Source: Epithemia pelagica
Lineage: Eukaryota; Bacillariophyta; Bacillariophyceae; Surirellales; Surirellaceae
Length of the DNA stretch: 64,000 bases
Assembly: GCA_946965045.2 (NCBI GenBank)
Contig: OX337231.1
Coordinates: 1,488,001 to 1,552,000, forward strand
Reading direction: 5' to 3'
Below are positions 1-8,321 of the stretch, in pieces. The notes under the pieces were generated by a model. The model saw nothing but the letters and a program-made list of their open reading frames with translations. It had not been told where the DNA came from and made no database searches. How positions within the stretch are numbered: the first letter of the stretch is position 1; every line of letters begins with the position of its first letter. The translations under genes and the position numbers were made by a program.

Positions 1-1155
1 GTGGTTGTTGGTGCTGTTATCGGGGCGTCGCGACATTAGATCTGCTCTGCGCATGGGAGGAGCCGAGAGTCCAGCGGGCTTTCTTCCTACCGAGGAGGAA
101 GACGAATAATGTCCAGCACCGCCATTGACACTTCCCCCAGAAGAGGTTGGTGGAAGTGTGAGAGGCGAACTTCTCCGTCCTAGAGCAATGTGAGAAGGAA
201 TCTGACTGCTGTGAGGGTCCGTTCGAGGGGAAGGCATGGCTCGTCGAGGTGTATGACTGCCCACCGAAGCACCACTGGAACCCATTCTTCGACTTCCTCC
301 ACCGCCACGAATGTCGCTGTTGTAACTGATCCGACTCATAATAGACAACTCTTCCGTGTCTGGATTATGGCCTTGACCTAGATTGTGCAGCCATCTCGAG
401 AGTTTTGGATCCTTCGCCGGCAGTCCATCTGGATCATTCATGAGATTGTCATAAATCATGGGTTGCATCCGCTGCATAATTTCCAATGCGGCCTTAATGT
501 TGGTTCGAACCGAAGGCGAGGGATCTCGCAAACTAGAAATGAGACATTTTCCAACTTGCATCCATATTTCATCGGTCAAGTATCCTTCATCGGTCCAGCA
601 TTGTAAGGCGTGCCCCAAATACAAGGCACAGGCATCTCGAACTGTTCGACTCTTGTCAATCTTGAGTCGTTCCATCCACAGTGGCATGACCATTTTGCAG
701 GGGACTTCGGGTATAGCTTCCATCACCATATACTGGACAGCTTGTCGAATCACTTGAACCGTCTGTGCATGAACAGAAAGGACTGTAGGCATCAAGTCTT
801 TGAACAGATAACGAGCATCGGCTTGGCATCGTGAAAAGAGAGCCAAGAGAGAGCCGCAGGTTCGCTTGACGACGGTGGACCGTGGATCTTTCAAAAGTTC
901 CGATAAAGGATTCGCCAAATGACGCAATGTGGGAGGATTGTTGTACCAGATTGGTGATGGTCCCGAGTAGTAATCACTTCCTTCCGGAATTTGTTTAATC
1001 AGATTTTCAAACGCCGTAGCTCGTTTCTGCCAAGCGCCCGAGGGAGTATTATCAATGACTTTGACAAACTCCGCAATCGGACCATCATCTACCCGTGATC
1101 CATGGCGAGGAGATGATCCACCCGTCCTTACTCGGGAAGACGAGTACACCGACAT
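1..1155 (-). CDS. CLASP/TOG-type HEAT-repeat microtubule-associated protein, partial (C-terminus outside window)
   Basis: An uninterrupted reading frame runs from an ATG at 1155 down to base 1 and leaves the window, so only the first 385 residues are seen. After a Ser/Arg-rich start, residues about 20-215 form an all-helical HEAT/TOG-like array. It has the CLASP-N pattern: LAN-PLSELLKDPRSTVVK, a following cysteine-containing helix, LMPTVLSVHAQTVQVIRQA, and a last repeat SLRDPSPSVRTNIKAAL. After about residue 270 it becomes Ser/Pro/Arg/Gly-rich, as in the basic SxIP-bearing linkers of CLASPs. CLASP proteins bind tubulin and stabilise microtubule plus ends; that role is inferred from the family. 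It is divergent with MIC10-like gene 1836-2141 across a 680-bp spacer. An alternative is another TOG/HEAT protein such as a TOGARAM type. Confidence 0.72.
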   Translation of the reverse strand, partial: MSVYSSSRVRTGGSSPRHGSRVDDGPIAEFVKVIDNTPSGAWQKRATAFENLIKQIPEGSDYYSGPSPIWYNNPPTLRHLANPLSELLKDPRSTVVKRTCGSLLALFSRCQADARYLFKDLMPTVLSVHAQTVQVIRQAVQYMVMEAIPEVPCKMVMPLWMERLKIDKSRTVRDACALYLGHALQCWTDEGYLTDEIWMQVGKCLISSLRDPSPSVRTNIKAALEIMQRMQPMIYDNLMNDPDGLPAKDPKLSRWLHNLGQGHNPDTEELSIMSRISYNSDIRGGGGSRRMGSSGASVGSHTPRRAMPSPRTDPHSSQIPSHIALGRRSSPLTLPPTSSGGSVNGGAGHYSSSSSVGRKPAGLSAPPMRRADLMSRRPDNSTNNH

Positions 1156-1835
1156 TGTCACTCAATATTAGCCGAGATCTGAGGCTCTTTGGCCGACTAA
1201 AGTCTGGGTTTTGATGGAGCAGAGCCTGATTTTGCTTCCGATTTCTGGATTTCTTCGCCAATTAATTCACCAAAGTCTTATCCCTGGAATACCAACAGCC
1301 TTCCAGAGTCCTGTCGACAAGGGGCGCTTTGGTGGTTGGTTGAGAAGCGTACCCAGTGTGCGGAGAGATGCTCGACTCCTTGTGGTTGTTGTGGTTGTCC
1401 TTGGTGGAGACTTGGCCGTCGTCGTGAGAGTTAGTGAGGTGCGCCGGTTGGATGATAGTCATCGGCGATCCGATAAGGACAACAAAGAGAGAGAGGGGGC
1501 AATCTACTTTTTACACGCCACGCCACACTCTCGTTGTGATTCGGACGACGGACATACGATCCCCCTTCAAAGGTCGCAAAGCCCACCCCATGAAACGAAA
1601 AGGGGGGGCCAACAAAGATCTTCCAATCTCTCTCCAACCATTGCAAATCGCAAACCCGAAAGTTGTCAATCGCAAAACAGAGTCTACGTTCTCCTCTGGA
1701 AGTATCTATTGCTCCTATCCGATCCGCGCAACAAGGGTATCTCTCGCACGGACGTATTATCACTGTCCAAAAGGTGGATTTCACGAGAATTTCTGGGGAC
1801 ACGAGAGAAAACTAAATTCTGTACATCACACTATC
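1156..1835. other. intergenic spacer between two divergent genes
   Basis: A 680-bp spacer between the start codons of the CLASP-like (minus) and MIC10-like (plus) genes, presumably holding both promoters. The open frames here have no coding look and overlap one another. I see no repeat or RNA gene. Confidence 0.5.
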
Positions 1836-2141
1836 ATGGAGGCTTCCACATCCAAACCGCCGGCCACCACAACTGCTTCGGCTTCCTTTCTGAAGAGCAG
1901 TGACAATGCTTCGGATCGGATTGTCACGACAACGATGCAAAAGGGGTTTGAGAATATATTGATTCAAACGGGAACGGGTCTGGTATTGGGATTCTTGGCC
2001 GGTGTTGTCTTGGCTCATCGCGGTGGATCTCCGGGGGCACGAAAAGTGTTTGCTGGTCTGGGTGCTGGAGTTGGTCTGGGATCTGGTTGGACCAAAGCAT
2101 CCATGGATTTGGAAGATTTGCTACGACCCAAAGAAAAGTAA
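1836..2141 (+). CDS. MIC10: MIC10-like MICOS complex subunit
   Basis: A 101-residue protein with two short hydrophobic hairpin segments, each with glycine-spaced motifs: GTGLVLGFLAG (about 47-57) and GLGAGVGLGSGW (about 73-84). A positively charged loop (AHRGGSPGARK) lies between them. This is the hallmark of MIC10/MINOS1, whose GxGxGxG helices oligomerise and bend the inner mitochondrial membrane at crista junctions. The family is about 75-100 aa, so the length fits. The frame is open upstream to 1434, but I choose the ATG at 1836 because the N-terminal extension is not coding-like and the conserved family size is matched. No intron is apparent. Confidence 0.8.
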   Translation: MEASTSKPPATTTASASFLKSSDNASDRIVTTTMQKGFENILIQTGTGLVLGFLAGVVLAHRGGSPGARKVFAGLGAGVGLGSGWTKASMDLEDLLRPKEK

Positions 2142-2536
2142 TTCGATGAATCATGATGCGGAAGAAGCGAATGCCACGCCCCCATCCGCTTTCCAATCGT
2201 CGATACTAGAGGTTGTCATGCATTTTCTCTCCGAAGGAAACAATCCGTTTTCGCATGAGCACTATCTCTCTTCAAATATTGCGATCATTCACAAGATAGA
2301 ATCATTAATGTTTATTCAAACATAGTGACTTTGTTCTTCGCTGTTTCATCGTTGTCCTTAGACTGGAAGATAATCAAAGAGGCATTATTGAAGGGAAAGC
2401 TTCAAGTTTCCTTTCCTTTACCCATGGGGAGAGCGGCGGAACAGACTTTCGCATTCCCCCTCGTGTGGACAATGCAAATGTAAGGAGTAATTGGTAGCGA
2501 CTGTAGGAATAATTAAAGTCTACATAATCGAAATGG
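2142..2536. other. convergent 3' intergenic region
   Basis: A 395-bp spacer between the stops of the MIC10-like gene (plus) and the FHA-PP2C gene (minus). I see no further gene or repeat. Confidence 0.5.
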
Positions 2537-4611
2537 TCACGCCAATTCCCAAAATGGACGAAGCACAATAATCAGAATACTGACGTTGTCCCGACTTCTT
2601 CGTACACGAATGGCTTGGTCACTCAATATTCTGGCCACTTCTGCTGGTTCGCCTCTGTGCGCAATTAATTCTTGTCTCGCAAGGGCAATCGCATCCTGAG
2701 ATCGGAACACGTCAAAGAGCCCATCACAAGCAAGCAGTAAGAATTCATCGTTGTGACTCAGAACCATGGAGGCAATTTCAGGCTCTGCACTAACAAGAGG
2801 AGCGTTCAAATCCTTTGCTTCCGCATTGCCATTCGCACCGGTCAGTTCTTCCGCGTCTTCCTCCAGCATTGCCTTAATCCCCATCTTGAATGATTTATCT
2901 CCAAATGCCCTTGTAATCGCGAGCTCACCCATAACACGTTTGTGCAAAATAAAACCACCAGCAGCTCGGACGCGAGCTGCCTCGTCTGGCCGACTGGGTT
3001 TATGATCACTCGTAAGCTCCACACATTGACCTCCACTTCGACAAAGAACAACACGGCTATCACCAACATTCGCAGCAAATAGTCTCCGACCGAACAATAT
3101 CACGGTGGCAGCGGTAGACCCACTTTGCGGGGCATTCTTCGGCGTGATAAATTCCTTATCAGTTCTGAGGTAGCAACTTTTTAATATCTTTCGCATCAGT
3201 TCGGAGGCGGCATCTTCCGATTGGTCTTGACGTTGTTGCATTCGACTCTGCTCCACAGCGTTCCGAAGGTTTTCTCTTTCATTCAGCATGGCTTGGCGAA
3301 GATGATGGGGAAGGGCTTCCACCAAGTAACTGGAGCATTCATCCCCACCGTGACCGTCAAACACTGCTGCAAACGTCGTCATCGCGAGCTCTTGAATGTG
3401 CTCCTTTGATTCATTCTTGTAGTACCCATGCGTCGGATCAAGCATCAAACTTTGTATAACGATAGTTCGATCCTCCATTGTCGGTCGAGCACCGATGGCT
3501 TCAGATATTCCATAGTCGAAGCGATTTACTGAAAAGCCTGTTCTGCCGACAATAAATTCATCGCCGAGTCCCAGTGCACCGGTGCCTTTGATTCCGTACG
3601 GCCCAACCAACCGCATGTATGATCCGTTCTGAAGTTAAATTAAATTCCAGACATTTTAGGGTAAGAAAACGAAAGCGACACGAAAAAGAGAGAAGGGAAA
3701 TGAGATCTTACCGTGCTTTCAAGATCAACCAAAACAAACGATCCTGCTCCTTTGACTCGTGCGTTCTTTCCATTTCTGTTTGGCAGAAAGAGAATAGCTC
3801 CGTGTCTGCGGCTTAATTCGCGATCCATGATACAAAGATCGGCTTCGTGAGCTCTTCCAAACACGTATGGACAACGCGCGGAGTGGATATCAATGAGTTT
3901 GCCCCGCATAGGTCCTTTGGAACAATGAATCGTTATTTTTTGTTTGGCTTCATTGAAATCTTCGACATTGAAAACAGAATTGCCGGCAGCAAAAGATGCG
4001 CCCTTGCAGAGAACCCATCGGTCCGCATCAAGCGAGAGAATCGATGCTTCGCGTGCAGGTCCTTCTACCTTGTTTGCGGAAAAGACCTTGGCTTTTCCCA
4101 CGCGGATCGCAGCATCCCCTCTGTCGCCTCGAATGTACCAGCCCGTTGTCATACCAGCTCGAAGGGCATGCAATGCTGCTTGTTCACCGTCCGAGTCAAG
4201 GAGGCGCGATAGCACACCTGCGGAAGGACCTGTCATTGAATCATCCATTCGCCGACAAATCGAGTCTGGAGTGGGCGATGTTGGTCCTGCATTTCCAATC
4301 GTTGTCGTTCTTCCGTAAAGTGTCCAGTATGCCGTCGCAGGTTCCGGCTTTCCTTCGTCTTCGTCCTCGGAAGTTGTAAATTTAAGGCATATTCGATAGA
4401 GGGCCCGCGTGTATATCTCTCTTGAATTTGCGAACTGTCGGCCTCCGCGAGACCAAGATTCAGCTTCCACCCTTTGATCCGCTGCAGCGGGTCTTCCGCT
4501 GGTGTATGGAATTTGAGCTGTCGCAGCAGCGGGGCCTCCCGCAGCACTCGCAGTGTTGTTCCAAGATGACTCCGGAACCGCAGCCATTGCTGTACGTGTC
4601 GATGTCATCAA
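2537..4611 (-). CDS. FHA domain - PP2C protein phosphatase fusion
   Basis: Two exons, 4611-3712 and 3628-2537, joined over an 83-bp GT-AG intron (3629-3711); the product is 663 aa. The intron splits the FHA domain between the T and N of its STNG motif, which supports the splice: exon 1 ends VLVDLEST and exon 2 begins NGSYMRL. The FHA domain spans about 235-340 (YVFGRAHEAD, RELSRRHG, STNGS). A complete PP2C domain follows (about 340-660) with the metal-binding motifs MEDR, VFDGHGG (Asp about 391), SGSTA, GDSR, a late CDG (about 602) and RDNVS (about 646). FHA domains bind phosphothreonine and PP2C removes phosphate from Ser/Thr, so it should dephosphorylate a phosphorylated partner, as plant KAPP does. 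Exon 1 residues 1-150 are Ala/Ser-rich and weakly conserved; an upstream exon cannot be excluded. Confidence 0.88.
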
Positions 4612-4868
4612 TATTTACAATTTTACAAGCAACAGTGAGCCAACTCTATTCAAAACAGCTCAGGTGCAATGCAGATGTGAAACCAAGTTGCGGACTTGTA
4701 ACGATGACAGCATTCAATGTTGCGTATCCGTAAATAGATTTGAAACCAAAATGCTGTTGCTGTTTCTAATTTCTTGCGGATGATGTCTCCCGGCAAAGAA
4801 ACCCGGCTCAATGACCTTCAAGCGGTCGGACTACGGACTTTAGGTAACGGGAAGATGAACTTGCAGCA

Positions 4869-5207
4869 ATGACAGCGCCAGAGTGTGAAGCGTGCCGGTC
4901 GGGCGCTCAGATCTTGCTTCGTGATATACTGGCTCCTCTGCGAGAGGTAGATGCTTTTGTTAAAGGTGGACTTCCTTTCAATCCTCCCCCTCCGAAAGAA
5001 TCAAATATCTCTCTTCTTGATGGAGCCGAAAGTCCCTTGGTAACCAAGAAATCCTCCAGTAAGCGGGTCCTTCGCTGTGCTGCAAAGCAAGCAAGGACGG
5101 ATGCCGAAATTCCACCGACCACACCCAAGCCACAAACGGGGACAAGAAATCCTCACATAAAAAGTGGCGTGAACGACGACGGAGAAAGCGCGACAGGCGC
5201 GGCATAG
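4869..5207 (+). CDS. small hypothetical protein (112 aa), doubtful
   Basis: An open frame of 112 codons between the FHA-PP2C gene (divergent) and the thioredoxin-like gene. It begins MTAPECEACRSGAQILL, has a helical stretch to about residue 35 and then a Pro/Lys/Thr-rich low-complexity tail. No family is recognised. Base composition and the lack of stops are compatible with a small gene, but nothing else supports it. It could equally be an upstream exon or a chance frame. Confidence 0.3.
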   Translation: MTAPECEACRSGAQILLRDILAPLREVDAFVKGGLPFNPPPPKESNISLLDGAESPLVTKKSSSKRVLRCAAKQARTDAEIPPTTPKPQTGTRNPHIKSGVNDDGESATGAA

Positions 5208-5620
5208 TGATTCAATTACTTAAATATTTCTGATTACAGACCCATACGGAGGGCTGACTGGACGGCGTGGTATATTACGGGTATACACGTTGAATGTCGA
5301 TTGGCCGGCGTGACGTGACTCATCCCTGCGCTCGCGCCCGCTATGAACGAATTACGTACAGGTTCCTCGGAGTCGGAGATCCAGAAAATCCAAGAATTCT
5401 CCACGGATCCCTCGCCTGTACGGCGTCTGTGTGTCGAAACAATCTAATGAAGATTTCGGGGAGCCCCTTTTCAGATCCTTTCAAGTGGGGGGCATTGACA
5501 GTCGTGGTCACAAGATACGGATGCGAAGGATTTCCGTATCCGGTTTCTTTCCATCAACGTCATAAAACTTGCCGTTCATTGACCAAACGAAAATCCAAGT
5601 CTGGGCGCACAAAAAGCAGT

Positions 5621-6340
5621 ATGTTGTGGTCGAAATTGTTTACTCCAACGTTTTTCAGTTGCTTGCTGGCGTTTTTGCCATACCAGCCTGTCCATGGTGA
5701 AGGATATCCGTTGCATGAGCAGAGTTTTGTGGTGCCATTGACGGACGACAATTTTGAGCATGAGACCCAAGCTTCGACCGGTGGAACAACAGGATCCTGG
5801 TTGGTCTGGTTCCACGCAACTCAAGACCGAACTCCCATAGCAGGAGAGGTTTTGGCAGCCGATTTCTGGACCGAAAATCATGTGGTACTTGCGTCGTTGG
5901 ATGCAAAGAAGAATGGGTCCACAAGCACAAGATTTGGAGTCTCCAAACTTCCCATGTTCATTTTTATTCACAAGGGAAAATATTACCGATTGGACAAAAC
6001 AGACGAAGGGAATGTCTACAATTGGGAAATGATTCAAAATTACGTAACGGATTCTTTCGCAAAAAACACAGCGTTTGACATTCCACCACCAAGAACAACG
6101 TTCGACGAGTTTCTTGAGATGCTCCGTCTCATGTACACGGAAATGGTGGGGCCTGCTTTTCCCTACTTGGTTTATTTTGTCTCGGTTTCCTTGTCTCTTA
6201 CGTTGTTGAATTATGTTTACCCCAAACCACCTTTGCCGCCTCAACTGCAACCCGATGCACCGGAAGAGGACGAAAAACCAGCACCGAAAGAGAAAGAGAC
6301 GGAAAAGAAGAAAAAGTTAAAGAAGAAGAAAAACAACTAG
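5621..6340 (+). CDS. ER membrane-anchored thioredoxin-fold protein lacking the CxxC active site
   Basis: A 239-aa protein starting at 5621. The frame is open upstream to 5294, but the signal peptide (hydrophobic FFSCLLAFLP, then a likely cut after HG near residue 26) places the start here. Residues about 30-150 follow a thioredoxin fold: FVVPLTDDNFE, then WLVWFHATQDRTP where a CxxC site would normally be, LASLDAKKNG, and the cis-proline strand KLPMFIFIHKGKYY. One membrane span lies at about 175-196, then a Pro/Glu/Lys-rich tail ending KKNN, a classic dilysine (KKxx) ER-retrieval signal. The layout matches TMX-type PDI relatives. Absence of both cysteines argues against disulfide exchange and for a chaperone or adaptor role (inference). 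Confidence 0.72.
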   Translation: MLWSKLFTPTFFSCLLAFLPYQPVHGEGYPLHEQSFVVPLTDDNFEHETQASTGGTTGSWLVWFHATQDRTPIAGEVLAADFWTENHVVLASLDAKKNGSTSTRFGVSKLPMFIFIHKGKYYRLDKTDEGNVYNWEMIQNYVTDSFAKNTAFDIPPPRTTFDEFLEMLRLMYTEMVGPAFPYLVYFVSVSLSLTLLNYVYPKPPLPPQLQPDAPEEDEKPAPKEKETEKKKKLKKKKNN

Positions 6341-6833
6341 ATCTGGGCTGACACCAAGGCGATGGACAGTGTCGTTTGTTTCCTTTGTCCTGTTTTCCAC
6401 AGCTGAGGTGGAGCTATTTCGTCATCATTTCATGTAAACTAAAATCTTGTCGTTATGATTAAATGTGTCATGGTGGGCGAACGTTGTAACCTTAGAGAAT
6501 ATGGATTGACATCGGGATCAGTTGCGTCTGACAAGGTCCACTCAATTCTCATCAATTCGGAAGTTCGTAGCAGCGAAGTTTGACACCAACACCGTCTGTC
6601 CATGTCACGCTATACGACTGCTTTCGACTCTTTTGCCCCGTGACATTCGCGTCATCCCCGTGTGCGCCGACGTGTACGACTTTTCCAACAAGGAGCAACA
6701 CGACCGCCGACGCCGATGGATGGGAAACTCTCATCCACTTTTGTTTGACGTGTCTTCAAGTTTTTGATTTGTGACCAGAGACGACGACGACGAACGAAGG
6801 GACTTCTCCATTTCCACCATCTATTATATCATC
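6341..6833. other. intergenic region
   Basis: About 490 bp between two plus-strand genes: the 3' region of the thioredoxin-like gene and the promoter of the polytopic membrane protein. Short overlapping frames exist at 6522-6774 but lack any conserved feature. Confidence 0.45.
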
Positions 6834-7955
6834 ATGTGTGCACCAGATTCCAGGCCCATTGAAAATGTGGAGCGAAAGAATGAGACTCGTCCGTTTTCGA
6901 ATGGGTCAAACCAAGAGACAATTCCGAAGCCGTTGAATACAAAGGCGGAACAAGGTTTCAGTTCGCGACGTCGGCATACGATGTCCGAGGTCTCTTTGCA
7001 TTTTGTAGCTGGTGCAGTGATGTCGTTGTTTTTTGCTATTCTGGCAGCTTACTTGCCCTATTTCTTGGCACCAAAGGCCGCGGAAGCAACGTATCAATAT
7101 GCGTATTACGTGTACGATCGGAATTTGTCATACTTTGACAACACTTTCTGGACATGGGGAACTGACTACATACTGGCTTTTGCTATGGGAACTCTGATTT
7201 GGAGCTTTCCCCGTTCCACCAAGGGAAAACAGACTTCTGCTAGCCGTGTTCAGACAAGGCGAAGCCAGGGAATGTTGCTTAGCTATCTGTTGTCAGTTTT
7301 GGCTGGAGGTTTGGCCCATCAATTCTATACAACCTTTGAATCACGACATCATTGGTCGTTTCGTTTTCTGTGGACAATTTGTGTCGGCACTGTTACAATA
7401 GCACCGGCGTTTATGGGCACCGTGGCAACCGAGCTGAATCATATTGACTGGGAAACGAGAGGCTCTGAGCACAGTGAGTTGACTTCTCGAAATGAACCAA
7501 AGGGGGGTTTCTCCTCTCTGGTGTTCTATGACCGCAATGGTATGGTTCTCTTACCTCACGTTCCAACCTGGTTGTGGTCTGGTTATGCGTTTTGCTCAAC
7601 CATGATCGTGATTCTTGGAGGTATGAGTTTCGAGCGTCCAGCATGTGACATCTTCATTGCGGGCATTACACAGAGTCCCAGCACCTTTTACGTCATGGCT
7701 CTTCTTTTCTTCGGTCTTGTTCGTCATCCAGTGTCACGGTGGACACGAATCGTGGGAACGATCGCCTTCATTATGAACGCTGCGCTTCTCCCGTTGTATC
7801 CCCTTCTTGTTCAATACACGGACTGGGAACTGGGAACGGTGAATTTGTTTTTGCATTGCTGGCTCTTTGTTTCATGGAGCAACCAGGGGATCACTCTCCG
7901 TCAGCTTGCAATTGCTGTGGATGAGTATGAATCGAAGCAGAGGAAAGAGGCATAA
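6834..7955 (+). CDS. polytopic membrane protein of unknown function
   Basis: A 373-aa reading from the ATG at 6834; the frame is open to an earlier ATG at 6771 whose extra 21 residues are acidic and not convincing. The first about 50 residues are polar. Then follow about seven or eight hydrophobic spans, for example AGAVMSLFFAILAAYLPYF, LLSYLLSVLAGGLA, LWTICVGTVTIAPAFMG, YAFCSTMIVILGG, FYVMALLFFGLV, VGTIAFIMNAALLPLYPLL and a last one near NLFLHCWLFVSW. The C-terminal tail is charged (DEYESKQRKEA). No transporter or enzyme motif is recognised. It lies tail-to-tail with the two-pore channel gene. Confidence 0.72.
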   Translation: MCAPDSRPIENVERKNETRPFSNGSNQETIPKPLNTKAEQGFSSRRRHTMSEVSLHFVAGAVMSLFFAILAAYLPYFLAPKAAEATYQYAYYVYDRNLSYFDNTFWTWGTDYILAFAMGTLIWSFPRSTKGKQTSASRVQTRRSQGMLLSYLLSVLAGGLAHQFYTTFESRHHWSFRFLWTICVGTVTIAPAFMGTVATELNHIDWETRGSEHSELTSRNEPKGGFSSLVFYDRNGMVLLPHVPTWLWSGYAFCSTMIVILGGMSFERPACDIFIAGITQSPSTFYVMALLFFGLVRHPVSRWTRIVGTIAFIMNAALLPLYPLLVQYTDWELGTVNLFLHCWLFVSWSNQGITLRQLAIAVDEYESKQRKEA

Positions 7956-8321
7956 ACCAGAAGGTCATTTCCCTTCACACTGACTTGACCACCTCTCCCA
8001 GCACACTGACATGACCATGACCTGATTTCCCAGCACACTTACCGTTACAGAAGACTGCCTGTACGTCGCATCGCTCCAAAATTACCTGAAAAGGATGTTG
8101 AGGGAGAGTCAACGGAAGGGAGTACTGCGATATTGTCAGGAAGTGCCGTCGGAACTAGATTTAGATCTTTATACATTGATGCACTTTTTATCTTTTAGCA
8201 TTTTTTATGCATCTCACAAGTTACTGCACGAACAGCAATAGAGGCCTCAGCTATCGCGTTAGAGATACTGCGTCATGTTTGGATGGTAAGAGCACAGGCG
8301 AACTCTGTAAACACCTTTTCG
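7956..8321. other. convergent 3' intergenic region
   Basis: A 366-bp AT-richer spacer between the stops of the membrane protein (plus) and the two-pore channel (minus). No gene or repeat is seen. Confidence 0.45.

Noticed and set aside
1211-1903. 230-codon plus-strand frame
   Set aside because: It overlaps the MIC10-like gene in another frame and shows no domain; composition is that of spacer DNA.
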